Source: an uncultured Carboxylicivirga sp. | GTDB lineage: Bacteria > Bacteroidota > Bacteroidia > Bacteroidales > Marinilabiliaceae | Assembly: GCF_963674565.1 (NCBI RefSeq) | Contig: NZ_OY771430.1 | Location: 4,092,001-4,156,000, forward strand | DNA: 64,000 nucleotides | Reading direction: 5' to 3' | Part shown: one piece after another, positions 17,613-26,216 of the stretch | Numbering within the stretch: the stretch's first letter is position 1 | How the letters are laid out: each line of letters begins with the position of its first letter | Made by a program: the position numbers and the translations under genes | Notes under the pieces: generated by a model | Told to the model about the DNA's origin: nothing | Database searches by the model: none | What the model saw: only the letters and a program-made list of their open reading frames with translations

Positions 17613-18488
17613 CTATTTCTTCTTTTTTCTCAATCTAAATTTTTTCCATATCCAGATAATGCCAGTCAGAAGAATCCAGAAAGGCCATAAACGAATCATA
17701 AATAACAGAAAATCAACAAAGGCAAACCAACCTTTCGATAGCGACATTTTTAAGCGTTCCATAAACGAATCGCGCTTTTGGGGCTCATAGATATACTCTT
17801 TTTCCTGTGTCAGGGTTAATCTAAGGGTACTGTAATCAACCTGACTACTTAAGTATTTTAAGGTACCTGTTGTACTTTCAATTTCTTCTTCGATGCGTCG
17901 GATTTTTTCTTCAATCTTAAGTATTTCCTCAACCGTATTGGCTTTTTTTAGTAACTCATTATATCGTTTCAGATAGCTTTGTTTATTTGTCAGGCGAGTT
18001 TCAAGGTCTATAAACTGGGTAGTAACATCACGTGCATCTATGCTTTTATACTCAACTTCTCCTCCCCCTTTTTCCAATGCTGTAATAAACAATTCGAAAT
18101 ATCGGCTGGGAATACGAATGGTTAAATCATACGACGATTGATAGTTGGTATTACTTAAGGCCTCATTACCATAATAGCCTTGCCAGCGTAGCAACAAGGT
18201 ATCTACTTTACTTTTAGCCGTTTCAAGGTTTGCCACCTTAATACCCATGCGACCATCTTTTATTATCTTCTTTTCCTTTTGCAGAACAGCACTTTCTACT
18301 TCTGTTTGTGGCATAGGTGGCGCCTGTGGATTAACTGCCTCTTGTTTGGTTAACGGCATAATTTCTTCTTCTAACGCAAAATCAGCCATTTCAGACCCAT
18401 TACCAGAAAAGCCCAAAACTGTTGTTGGTTTCTGATGACAAGAGGTTAATAGTGCTGAAAATAAAAGGATGTAAAGTGAGGTTTTCAT
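17613..18488 (-). CDS. DUF4349 domain lipoprotein
   Basis: 291 residues with a lipoprotein signal (LLFSALLTSC, Cys17). The body is the DUF4349 pattern: a beta region (MGIKVANLETAKSKVDTLL, YDLTIRIPSRYFELF), the DARDVTTQFIDLETRLTNKQ segment, a coiled coil (about 165-205, EEILKIEEKIRRIEEEIES), a closing strand (QVDYSTLRLTL), then one C-terminal membrane helix and a basic tail (RLRKKKK). DUF4349 proteins occur in many bacteria, and their role is not established. A hydrophobic helix at the end plus lipidation at the start suggests a periplasmic coiled coil anchored at both ends. It heads a three-gene group. Confidence 0.87.
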   Translation of the reverse strand: MKTSLYILLFSALLTSCHQKPTTVLGFSGNGSEMADFALEEEIMPLTKQEAVNPQAPPMPQTEVESAVLQKEKKIIKDGRMGIKVANLETAKSKVDTLLLRWQGYYGNEALSNTNYQSSYDLTIRIPSRYFELFITALEKGGGEVEYKSIDARDVTTQFIDLETRLTNKQSYLKRYNELLKKANTVEEILKIEEKIRRIEEEIESTTGTLKYLSSQVDYSTLRLTLTQEKEYIYEPQKRDSFMERLKMSLSKGWFAFVDFLLFMIRLWPFWILLTGIIWIWKKFRLRKKKK

Positions 18489-18513
18489 ATTGAGGGGATT
18501 AAATTAGTAAATC

Positions 18514-18557
18514 AAAAAAATGCAATAACACCTGTTTTTCAACGGCATTATTGCATT
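18514..18557 (-). terminator. Intrinsic terminator after coiled-coil gene
   Basis: A perfect 10-bp inverted repeat (AATGCAATAA at 18519-18528, TTATTGCATT at 18548-18557) with an A-run at 18514-18520, read as a U-tract on the minus strand, ends the 18.7-25.5 kb island about 110 nt after its last stop codon. The plus side also has a T-rich flank. Confidence 0.75.
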
Positions 18558-18667
18558 TTATTTTCTTTTAGGTTTTAGTTTGTATTTCATTAGGGTTTTG
18601 TTAGTTCCCTACTAAAATAGTTTACATAAATTAAGTTTGCAAAAGTTAAAACCAATTAGTTAAGATA

Positions 18668-19522
18668 TCAATCAAGTACTTCCACTTCTATCCAAACTTT
18701 ATCGAAACCAACGTCTGGTTCAACATCTAGCACTTTAACTTTTGTTCCATTAAGTAAAAGCATAATTTGATCAGGTATTTTATAAAATGGTGCTTTAGGT
18801 CTTGACTCCCTTAAATAGCTATCTTCAATTAATACATATTCACTCCCTTTTTGAGGTATTTTATCTGTACTTAATTTCCGTGTATTTGCGAATGTATTAT
18901 TTTTAAAATGTCCAACATAAATCCATCCCCTTTTCCCAACCGCTCTTATGCGCTTTTCAACTACCATATCATTACGTTGAATAACAGACTGAGACACTCT
19001 ATCTGATTCAACTTGAATATTTTCTTGTGATTCAGCTATAAGACCTTGAATAATCTGGCTTTGGCTTGAAGTGTTATTAAGTTCTTCCTTAAGCTTCTCA
19101 TATGAAACTTTATACACTCTCAAATATTCATTCGAATCTTGTTGCTCTGCCAAAGCCAATTTTAGTAATGATATTTGCAACTCAAGACTGTCAATATAAA
19201 TCACATAATCAGTAGCCAAATCCTCAACCGAATCTCTTTGTGAGCTAATTTGTTGTACCGATTCTTTAAGAGAATCAATTGTATATGACAACAGTACTTT
19301 ACGCTCCTCAAATTTTCTAACATCTAACTCTAATATCTCTTTTTTTGCATCAAATAATCCAGTATAGAATCCCACAAAAAGAGATGCCAAAGTCAATATT
19401 ACAACTGTAATGGAAGCAAAGTTTCTGATGAAAAATGGTTTGTGATAATCTTTAATTTCTGATATTAATTTCCTCTTTTCCAGTTCAGATTTATCAAGGT
19501 TTTTATAATCGATATTTTTCAT
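18668..19522 (-). CDS. Membrane-anchored coiled-coil protein, last gene of island
   Basis: 284 residues: basic N-terminus, one membrane helix at about 34-54 (FASITVVILTLASLFVGFY), a coiled coil at about 60-190 with dense E/Q/S/L heptads (EERKVLLSYTIDSLKESVQQ), then a C-terminal domain of about 90 residues that looks SH3-like: GWIYVGHFKNNTF, KIPQKGSEYVLIEDSYLR, MLLLNGTKVKVLDVE. SH3b-type ends often bind peptidoglycan or peptides, and the amidase in the same operon also carries one. No family name recognised. The gene lies 20 nt after the preceding gene. Confidence 0.72.
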   Translation of the reverse strand: MKNIDYKNLDKSELEKRKLISEIKDYHKPFFIRNFASITVVILTLASLFVGFYTGLFDAKKEILELDVRKFEERKVLLSYTIDSLKESVQQISSQRDSVEDLATDYVIYIDSLELQISLLKLALAEQQDSNEYLRVYKVSYEKLKEELNNTSSQSQIIQGLIAESQENIQVESDRVSQSVIQRNDMVVEKRIRAVGKRGWIYVGHFKNNTFANTRKLSTDKIPQKGSEYVLIEDSYLRESRPKAPFYKIPDQIMLLLNGTKVKVLDVEPDVGFDKVWIEVEVLD

Positions 19523-19542
19523 AGTTTCTTCAACATATTATA

Positions 19543-21456
19543 CTATTGTTTTCTCCTATTTCCTTTGTACAGATTTATAACTGGTATGTCTACTGCAAGA
19601 AAAATGCTAGCTCTCCAGCTAGGTTCAATCGATACACCCCCTTGATTAATTTTCAGAAGACCTGGACCATATTGGGCGCCAGCACCCATCGAAAGAGGTA
19701 AATTTCCTCCAAATCCATATACTACATGAATTCCAGGAGAAAAAATATTCTTTAAATAAACTTTTTGTTCAAAATTAGTATTCCCTTCTTTCAATTCATA
19801 ATCAACGATAGCTCCCACATCCAAAACCGACAAGAAAAAAGAAAATGCTCCGTCTTTCTCTAAAGACCATGGAGTATAACCAATACCTACTGGAGCAGTG
19901 ATCCCCCAATTATTATCCCAAGTAGTGCTTGATTCATTGTCCTGTATCCAAACCCTCAAATTCGGCCCGAGATAAGCCTGTATTGCCAAATTGTTTTTAT
20001 TATACTTCTTGACAGAGGAGCTACCCACCGGTAACGCTACAGCCTCTATACTTTTTTCTACATCATCTGATGTCTTCGCAACAGCAACATTCCCGATAAA
20101 AGTTCCATAAGTCTTCAATCCAGATAAAGTTATATCACTTATACGCTTCTCTTCTGGAAACCTTTTGTTAATTGACTCGATCAACGATATTGTATGATAT
20201 ACTGCTAAATTATACTGTTTGCTCAAAGTATATTCATAAACCTTGGTACAGCTATTTATAATGGTGAGAGAACTTTGTATTCCATCAGTTTTTGTATAAT
20301 GACCAGCTATGTCAACACCAAATTGAGTCAAATCGATTATTGTTGTTAGATACGAATAATACTCATCGAAATCAGGTGCCGTCTTATTATTTATTTTTTC
20401 ATCAATCGATTTGTACAAATAGTCAATGCTTTCAATCTGTGTTGAGAAAGATGTTATTAATGAAGTGTACCAAAGAATATCTAGCTTTGTTCCTCCATTT
20501 GTCGTCAATGACGCGATAGTTTCTCCATTAATCTTTAAATCCCTAATTTTCTGATACAATAAACCTAGGTAAATTCTTGTGGTGACGTCATTTTTTAAAA
20601 TATTATCGTAAATATCTTTTGAGTTTTGCCAATATTTTTCTGTGTCATTTTGATCAGTTCTTAAAGAATGTGACAATTCTTTTGATATTTGAAATATAGA
20701 TTGAATATTCACTAGGGTTTCATCCAAATTAGGATCCCCATCAAAAACGAAGATTTCTGGTAACTTTTCGATAAAATCAGGAGGACTGTTGTGCTCTATG
20801 TATTTCAATTGTTCGAATAAGTTGAGTATTGTCAAAATGTATTGGTCGTCTAATGACTTATCATCTAATTTGGAAATTACCAATTTAACAATCCCATCCG
20901 GAAGTTGATCAAGGTCTTTTTGAAATGCTTCTTGAAGAACAGGCAACATTGCTGGATATTCATTGGCTAAAAAGTCGTTACCTAAGCAACCAATTGTGTT
21001 TGGAAATAGTAATACAAATTGCTTATTTTCTTCTTTCTCAAAGAACTTTTTTAACCGCTCAAAAAAGGCTACATTAAGTTCTGCTTTCGCTCTTGAGACC
21101 AAAAATTGCGAAAGCCCTCTTGAAAAAGTTGTAACATCGAGGCTTCCTATAATAGAACCTTCTTTAACATCTGAAAAGCCATTATTATCTTTAGATTGTT
21201 CATCAAACCCCTCAAGATCTAAAGCTATAAATGGATTTTGTTTAATAGCAGCAACTATATCTTCAGTTATATCACTACCAACATAGTGAGCGATAACTTC
21301 AAATTGTTCTGGATTAGCATTAAACATAACTTTACCATTAACAATTCCCTGATGATTTTTAGTATCTGAAAGACTTATTGCATCATAATATGCTATTTGT
21401 CCCATTGAAAGAGTTAAACTTAAAAATGAGATCACTGTTAAAAAAACTTTTTTCAT
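19543..21456 (-). CDS. Large exported protein of amidase island, unknown
   Basis: 637 residues with a signal peptide (MKKVFLTVISFLSLTLSMGQ). Residues about 20-480 are mostly helical (many LxxL and KKFFEKEE stretches) with no recognised domain. The last roughly 150 residues change to strand-rich text with aromatic ends (AIQAYLGPNLRVWIQ, PVGIGYTPWSLEKDGAFSFF, GIHVVYGFGGNLPLSMGAGA) that resembles part of an outer-membrane barrel or lectin-like domain. Its ATG overlaps the amidase-subtilase stop by 4 nt (ATGA), the tightest coupling in the island, so the two products are probably made in fixed ratio. Function unknown. Confidence 0.75.
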   Translation of the reverse strand: MKKVFLTVISFLSLTLSMGQIAYYDAISLSDTKNHQGIVNGKVMFNANPEQFEVIAHYVGSDITEDIVAAIKQNPFIALDLEGFDEQSKDNNGFSDVKEGSIIGSLDVTTFSRGLSQFLVSRAKAELNVAFFERLKKFFEKEENKQFVLLFPNTIGCLGNDFLANEYPAMLPVLQEAFQKDLDQLPDGIVKLVISKLDDKSLDDQYILTILNLFEQLKYIEHNSPPDFIEKLPEIFVFDGDPNLDETLVNIQSIFQISKELSHSLRTDQNDTEKYWQNSKDIYDNILKNDVTTRIYLGLLYQKIRDLKINGETIASLTTNGGTKLDILWYTSLITSFSTQIESIDYLYKSIDEKINNKTAPDFDEYYSYLTTIIDLTQFGVDIAGHYTKTDGIQSSLTIINSCTKVYEYTLSKQYNLAVYHTISLIESINKRFPEEKRISDITLSGLKTYGTFIGNVAVAKTSDDVEKSIEAVALPVGSSSVKKYNKNNLAIQAYLGPNLRVWIQDNESSTTWDNNWGITAPVGIGYTPWSLEKDGAFSFFLSVLDVGAIVDYELKEGNTNFEQKVYLKNIFSPGIHVVYGFGGNLPLSMGAGAQYGPGLLKINQGGVSIEPSWRASIFLAVDIPVINLYKGNRRKQ

Positions 21457-23189
21457 AATAATGGCTTAATAGGTTTTATTACCGACAAATCAGCTTCTTT
21501 ATAACCAACCGACTGTTCTTTAATTAATTCTAACAATCTACTTTTTCCAATATTTCCGTATTTATTTGTCAACAGAGTTGATAAACCTGTAATTATTGCA
21601 GTTGCTGAACTATCACCTGCAACGGATTTATACTTTGGATTAACTTTATAATTAAAAGCTGGATATCTATTTTCAGGCAAGAGTATATCCAACCTTGAAT
21701 TAAAGGAAGGATTCGGATTAGCTTCAAAAAAACTTTTTGATATTGATCCGACAGATAAAACATTATCTAAACGGGCAGGCCATTGAATTTCATTATCATT
21801 CAATAGCTCATTATCTTGTCCTGCAGATGCAATGACTATGTATTTCTCAGAAAGCTTAAGGAAATGAGACTCTAAAAGCGAGATATCATCCTTCTTCACT
21901 GATAAACTTGCATTTATAATAATATTACCTGGTTCAAATTGACTAAGGATTTTATCTATTACATCTATAAAGAATTGTGGATCTTTCCTTCCTTCTATTA
22001 CGACCGGAAGGCTAATTAATTTACATTTAGAGCAAATAGATTTGTATTCAGGATTAGATGTATACTTCGCACCAATTATACTTGCCATTTGAATTCCATG
22101 AAATGATTGAACATCTCCACCATTTAATATTGATTCTACTCTGTCCGAAAAAATTTCAAATATATCTTCAAACGGATGATCCATAATACCAACGTTAACC
22201 CCATCTCCATCGTTTCTTTTAATTGCTTCATCAACATCTAATAATTGATTAAGATCAAAATTTCTGATCAAGGTATTTTGATCATCATTAACAAAATCTT
22301 TAAAATAATAAGGAGATTCTGAAATAGTAGTTACTAATTCTTTTGAAAGTGATTTACTATCTAAATCTAACAATTCTTCATCTTTCTTATTCCGTACACA
22401 TCCGCTCCAATAATAATTGCCCTCCTCATCTTTATACCACTTCGAATTTCCATTAACCGATTCACCATCTAACGTATAATGGGTATACGTTAAAATTGTA
22501 TTGGCATCAACAGTGCGATGAACAGGTGCTTTTGTTGTTGGCTTTCCTGCCCTTATGTTTAGTCTGCTGGTTGTTTTAACTTCTCCTTTCTCTTTAACCA
22601 ACTTGTATTCGTCGATTTGTTTTCCAACGCATTCGTTGAACTCTGTAACAACATCCTTTAACAGCTGATCGTATGTTCTTCGGCTTTTCAACAATCCGGT
22701 TACCGGGTCGGTTTTTCTTGCCGGATCTAAAAAACAGTGTCCTACAATGCTTTTAGCCGGATCTAAATTATAGGCGTGACATATTTTTGCCATCACCCAA
22801 ATATATTTACGGTAAGCTTCGTCAGCATTAATATTTGAGCCGTAACAATATTCTACTCCAATTGCAGCATCGTTTGCATTATAACCAAAGAGTTGATTGT
22901 CATTGGGTACATTATAAAGTACATGCCAGGCTTTTTCAGGGCTCGCCGAGGTTAATGCGGGTATGCATTCAATGATTTCTTTATCATCAACAAAAATATG
23001 AGCCGATGCACTTACCTCATTTCTTGTTCTTTCGTAATAATCCCTATTATTTCGAGCTGTCGATTTTGGGTTTCCTGTATCGTGAGCTACAATAAACTTT
23101 ACTCCAGGCGACATAGAAATTCCTCTTCGCCTTTTAGAACCAGAAGTTAAAAGCAATTGAGTTATCGTGTATTTTTCTTTAAATGACAT
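21453..23189 (-). CDS. Amidase_2 - SH3 - subtilase-like fusion protein
   Basis: 578 residues in three parts. Residues 1-190: N-acetylmuramoyl-L-alanine amidase type 2, with His36 (FIVAHDTGN), GVEYCYG, and GHCFLDPARKTDP, the zinc and catalytic positions of the family. Residues about 200-275: an SH3-like domain (SRLNIRAGKP ... WYKDEEGNYYWSG). Residues about 320-578: a subtilisin (S8) fold with Asp in GVNVGIMDHPFED, His in FHGIQMASIIGA, the strand IVIASAGQDNE, PARLDNVLSVGS, and Ser in AGDSSATAIITG. Asp, His and Ser are all kept; the oxyanion Asn of the usual SAGN is Gln here. No signal peptide is visible, which is odd for a wall hydrolase. I do not know this fusion from characterised proteins. 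Confidence 0.88.
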   Translation of the reverse strand: MSFKEKYTITQLLLTSGSKRRRGISMSPGVKFIVAHDTGNPKSTARNNRDYYERTRNEVSASAHIFVDDKEIIECIPALTSASPEKAWHVLYNVPNDNQLFGYNANDAAIGVEYCYGSNINADEAYRKYIWVMAKICHAYNLDPAKSIVGHCFLDPARKTDPVTGLLKSRRTYDQLLKDVVTEFNECVGKQIDEYKLVKEKGEVKTTSRLNIRAGKPTTKAPVHRTVDANTILTYTHYTLDGESVNGNSKWYKDEEGNYYWSGCVRNKKDEELLDLDSKSLSKELVTTISESPYYFKDFVNDDQNTLIRNFDLNQLLDVDEAIKRNDGDGVNVGIMDHPFEDIFEIFSDRVESILNGGDVQSFHGIQMASIIGAKYTSNPEYKSICSKCKLISLPVVIEGRKDPQFFIDVIDKILSQFEPGNIIINASLSVKKDDISLLESHFLKLSEKYIVIASAGQDNELLNDNEIQWPARLDNVLSVGSISKSFFEANPNPSFNSRLDILLPENRYPAFNYKVNPKYKSVAGDSSATAIITGLSTLLTNKYGNIGKSRLLELIKEQSVGYKEADLSVIKPIKPLL

Positions 23190-23199
23190 ACTAGTGATT

Positions 23200-23799
23200 T
23201 TATCCTAATGGTGGAACTTCGGTTTCCTCTTCATTTGTAGTTTTATTATTAGATGACGATGCCTTGTTTTCGGTAACTTTTAAACCAGCATATGTAGCCG
23301 AACTAATGCCGAGTAGCACTAATGTAGTGGGTTCGATATCTGGTATTGTATTCGACTTCCATACTTTTATAAAAAGCCATACAGCTATAACCACATTGAA
23401 TAATACTGTTTGTAACCGGTGTATACTTGGTCCATCTTTATCGGATATAATATCTATTAACAGATTGGTGCCCTCTTCGTCCTGATGTCGGTGTTTTGCC
23501 TTATCTTCTTTATCTGAAACGTCGGTTAATGTTGCAACAGCTGTTGTTCCTGTACTTATACCCAGTATAACCAATATACCTTCTTGTAAATCAGGTGAGG
23601 CCATACTTCCTCCAAATGTTATTCCTACATATGCGCTTAAAATAACTCCACTCCACAATGCCAACTGAACTCTCGAAAGGCTATATGGTTTCTTGAGGGC
23701 CTGGCTGGAGTCTCTTAAAAGTTTGTATTTTATGTCCAGAAAAATAATTAACATCAGGTACAACACGATCCAACCAATCATTATAGTATGCTTATCCAT
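23200..23799 (-). CDS. Four-helix membrane protein of amidase island
   Basis: 199 residues, no signal peptide. Four hydrophobic helices are visible as two pairs: about 8-22 and 46-62, then about 128-146 and 158-174. Two similar phrases suggest an internal duplication: LARVQ-like SLSRVQLALWSGVILSAYVG with ILVILGISTGTTA, and IHRLQTVLFNVVIAVWLF with LVLLGISSATYAG. The loop between is charged (DKEDKAKHRHQDEEG). I have seen proteins of this general shape as unnamed membrane proteins but cannot assign a name. Its place 10 nt before the amidase-subtilase gene suggests a holin-like or membrane-sensor role; inference only. Confidence 0.72.
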   Translation of the reverse strand: MDKHTIMIGWIVLYLMLIIFLDIKYKLLRDSSQALKKPYSLSRVQLALWSGVILSAYVGITFGGSMASPDLQEGILVILGISTGTTAVATLTDVSDKEDKAKHRHQDEEGTNLLIDIISDKDGPSIHRLQTVLFNVVIAVWLFIKVWKSNTIPDIEPTTLVLLGISSATYAGLKVTENKASSSNNKTTNEEETEVPPLG

Positions 23800-23847
23800 T
23801 TTACTGTTATTTAAATTATCTACATGTTTATTTATACTTATCTGATA

Positions 23848-24840
23848 TCAATTCTTTATCAACTCCCACCGTTCCCAGGTTGCCAGCCATACGAGGGCAA
23901 TGGAGTTAATGGCATCGGCTATTATCTCTGGCGAAAATCTTTCAAGAGGATCAAATAACATAGGCTCGTCTTTAATGCGCACCATATCGTAATCAATGCC
24001 GTCAGGCTGGTCTAGTGGAACCAGCTTTAACGACATATGAAATGAAACTAAACACACCGACACCAAATAATCCCATACATTTTTATTTGATGTGCCCAAT
24101 AATGCATACCAATCATTTGAGGTTGTATTAATCTTATCCCAAGAATTATTTTCTAATAAATCGTTGCACTTCTTTATGATAGAAGAATCATAACCCTTTC
24201 GATCTGCATTCACCTGCAGTTTCTGGTTCTCATCCATATCAAACTGCTCCAGCTTCTTATTTACTTTGTAATATTTTAATACCTCTTTTTGCCAGTAATC
24301 CTCAATATCAGGATGGATATATGAAGGCTTGAAAAAATCTCTAGCATCGCAATGCATGGGCATATGGGCATCAGCAACATAATGCGAAAGCATTAGAAAC
24401 ATAATCGCTATCTGGGTATCATTAAAGGCAGCAATATCGCCTCTGTCAAGCGAGTTGGTTATCTTAATCATATCACGTATTGATTGACTCAATGCTTCGC
24501 ACCTATCAGGCAAGTCGCTCATTGATGTTATCAGCCTCACTTTTTTGGTTAACTCGCCCTGTACATGCGACAAACAAAAATTATGAGCCGGTGGTCGGTA
24601 GAAAACCTCTTTACCGTTGCTCTCATCCAAAACATATTTCCAGGTATGACCACCTTGAATATTATCGCTTATGGGAAAATCGGGAAACCAGGCACCTCTT
24701 ACAAATGTGTCGGGATATTGGTTAATAAACTTCAGAAAAGCTTCCATACTTTTTCTTCTTGCAGCCGAAACCTTCGCGAGATTACTTTCAAGAACTTCAA
24801 CTGCCTTAAGACTTAACCATGCGTGCATATATTTTTTCAT
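23848..24840 (-). CDS. Zinc-dependent phospholipase C / S1-P1 nuclease-fold protein
   Basis: 330 residues, largely helical. The zinc-ligand pattern of the phospholipase C/P1 nuclease fold can be followed: early His (MHAWLS, residue 6), GAWFPDFP near 49-56, HTW near 66, HNFCLSHV near 86-93, and the hallmark helix LSHYVADAHMPMHCDA near 151-166 (compare HYIGDLHQPLH in the family). Members cut phosphate esters in phospholipids or nucleic acids. No signal peptide is evident, so it may act inside the cell or be moved by a non-Sec route. Together with the downstream amidase and subtilase this puts three lytic activities in one operon. Which substrate it cuts is unknown. Confidence 0.78.
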   Translation of the reverse strand: MKKYMHAWLSLKAVEVLESNLAKVSAARRKSMEAFLKFINQYPDTFVRGAWFPDFPISDNIQGGHTWKYVLDESNGKEVFYRPPAHNFCLSHVQGELTKKVRLITSMSDLPDRCEALSQSIRDMIKITNSLDRGDIAAFNDTQIAIMFLMLSHYVADAHMPMHCDARDFFKPSYIHPDIEDYWQKEVLKYYKVNKKLEQFDMDENQKLQVNADRKGYDSSIIKKCNDLLENNSWDKINTTSNDWYALLGTSNKNVWDYLVSVCLVSFHMSLKLVPLDQPDGIDYDMVRIKDEPMLFDPLERFSPEIIADAINSIALVWLATWERWELIKN

Positions 24841-24870
24841 GATTTTGGCATATTATTATTCAAGGTCTTT

Positions 24871-25530
24871 CTAATTCCTCACAAAGGCACCGAGTGCCTC
24901 CAGTTTTTGAGGTTGATCGTAAAAGGCTATTTTAGCGATGGTATAAAACTCATCCATCCAATCTTTAAGATTCAGTAAAGCCTCGTTTTTTGTTTGAGTC
25001 GAAACTTGAGATTCAGCCATCTCGCGATCGTAAACAGATCGTTTGGCCAATAATTCATCCAATAGTGTCAGAACATTATCAACTTCGGCATCAGTAATTT
25101 TCAGAATATTCACTTTAGCCATTAGGTCTGCATCTTGTTTTAGAGTTGAATAAAACAACCGTACTTTATCAAAAAACTCGTTGTACTTAGTCGGGAATCG
25201 CCCTTTAACTCCCAGTTTAATCAGTACATCTGGGTCACGTTCAAAAAGAATTTTAACCTTATCCCTGTGCACACTGAATAATTCCTGCAACTGTTCATAC
25301 TGATGTCTGTAATCACTTGCAGCTTCTCGTGTTTCAGCATTTTCTTGGGTGTTAGCCTGCCAAATAGAATAAGCTTTGTTGTATAATTCTTCTCCCACAG
25401 CCAGTTTTTCATCGGTCATAGTGTACTTATTCAAGGCTGCTTTAATAGCTGGTTCACTCTTCGCATTGGTTAACGCGGTTCTGCTTTGTTCTAAAAACTT
25501 CGATTCATTTTTAAATAGTCTGGTACTCAT
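24871..25530 (-). CDS. Helical protein, first gene of amidase island
   Basis: 219 residues from the ATG at 25530, an all-helical soluble protein with no signal peptide or membrane helix; no family recognised. The open frame continues 91 codons upstream through the 21-bp tandem repeats, where it would encode proline-rich 7-residue units; I reject that extension because the repeats are open in another minus-strand frame too and composition changes sharply at MSTRLFKNES. Thirty nt separate it from the phospholipase-like gene. It may be a structural or chaperone component of the island. Confidence 0.7.
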   Translation of the reverse strand: MSTRLFKNESKFLEQSRTALTNAKSEPAIKAALNKYTMTDEKLAVGEELYNKAYSIWQANTQENAETREAASDYRHQYEQLQELFSVHRDKVKILFERDPDVLIKLGVKGRFPTKYNEFFDKVRLFYSTLKQDADLMAKVNILKITDAEVDNVLTLLDELLAKRSVYDREMAESQVSTQTKNEALLNLKDWMDEFYTIAKIAFYDQPQKLEALGAFVRN

Positions 25531-25560
25531 TTTTGTCTGTTTTTGTGTTAGTTTCTGATT

Positions 25561-25810
25561 TTTTCGTCGGTAAATAGCCTGTGTTGATGGTAAAATCAAT
25601 TGTGGAGCGCGTAAAATGTATTGTGGAGGCGGTAAATTCGACTGAGAGCCCGGTAAATACCCTGCGGAAGACGTAAAAATGTATTGTGGAGGCGGTAAAT
25701 TCGACTGAGAGCCCGGTAAATACCCTGCGGAAGACGTAAAAATGTATTGTGGAGCAGGTAAATTGTCCTGTGGAGCATAAATATTTGATGGAGAAAAGCG
25801 CAAATACCTA
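25561..25810. repeat. 21-bp tandem repeat array with 63-bp higher-order unit
   Basis: About twelve head-to-tail units of roughly 21 bp, of the pattern TTGTGGAGGCGGTAAATTCG with GGTAAAT as the best kept core. Two 63-bp blocks of three units each (25621-25683 and 25684-25746) are identical; units outside them are degenerate. 21 bp is two turns of DNA, so the cores would sit on one face of the helix. The array ends 31 nt before the start of the island's first gene, covering its leader or promoter. There are no unique spacers, so it is not a CRISPR array. Confidence 0.85.
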
Positions 25811-26216
25811 TGAAATCAATTTTTCATGAACTGTTTAAGTCGCATGCTTTCATCATTCTTGGTTTGGTTTGGAAAATAATGATATCAAAACTAAGGAGGG
25901 ATAATAAAAGATGCCAATGTCTGGTTTATTTTAGAACATAAGCGGTACATATTTCGGGATAAGTGGTAAATCCTTTGAGGAAAAGTAGAAAAGTAAAAGA
26001 AGATAGAAGACTGATAAGAGGAGGATAAAGTTGATTTTATACTATTGTAGGAGTAATTGTTTATTTGCAATTACCCTAAACTTCAATTTTCAATGTTTTT
26101 AGGCTATGGAAATAACTAGGGTAACAAATTGTCTGTAAAAACAATTTGATATTTGAGGAAGAATGATTTGTTATTTTATACTACTGAAAACCTCTCAACT
26201 TTTGTTTTTTGTGCGT
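25811..26216. other. Gene-free AT-rich stretch with degenerate repeat units
   Basis: No gene seen. Around 25935-25985 two stretches (AAGCGGTACATATTTCGGGA and TAAGTGGTAAATCCTTTGAG) resemble decayed units of the 21-bp array. Two small hairpins occur: GTAATTG/CAATTAC at 26053-26074 and CAAATTGT/ACAATTTG at 26125-26148; either could help end the transcript of the large lyase-like gene, but neither has a good T-tract. Confidence 0.5.

Noticed and set aside
25531..25803. In-frame 91-codon N-terminal extension of the 219-residue protein through the tandem repeats, giving proline-rich 7-residue units
   Set aside because: A 21-bp unit keeps all frames open if one unit is; another minus-strand frame over the same repeats (25596-25778) is also open. 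Composition shifts sharply at the ATG at 25530, which gives a normal start.
25561..25810. CRISPR array
   Set aside because: Units are directly adjacent with no unique spacers of constant length, the unit is too short and variable, and no cas genes are present.
26053..26148. Terminators for the lyase-like gene
   Set aside because: Two small hairpins are present but neither is followed by a clear T-tract on the minus strand; reported only as part of the gap.
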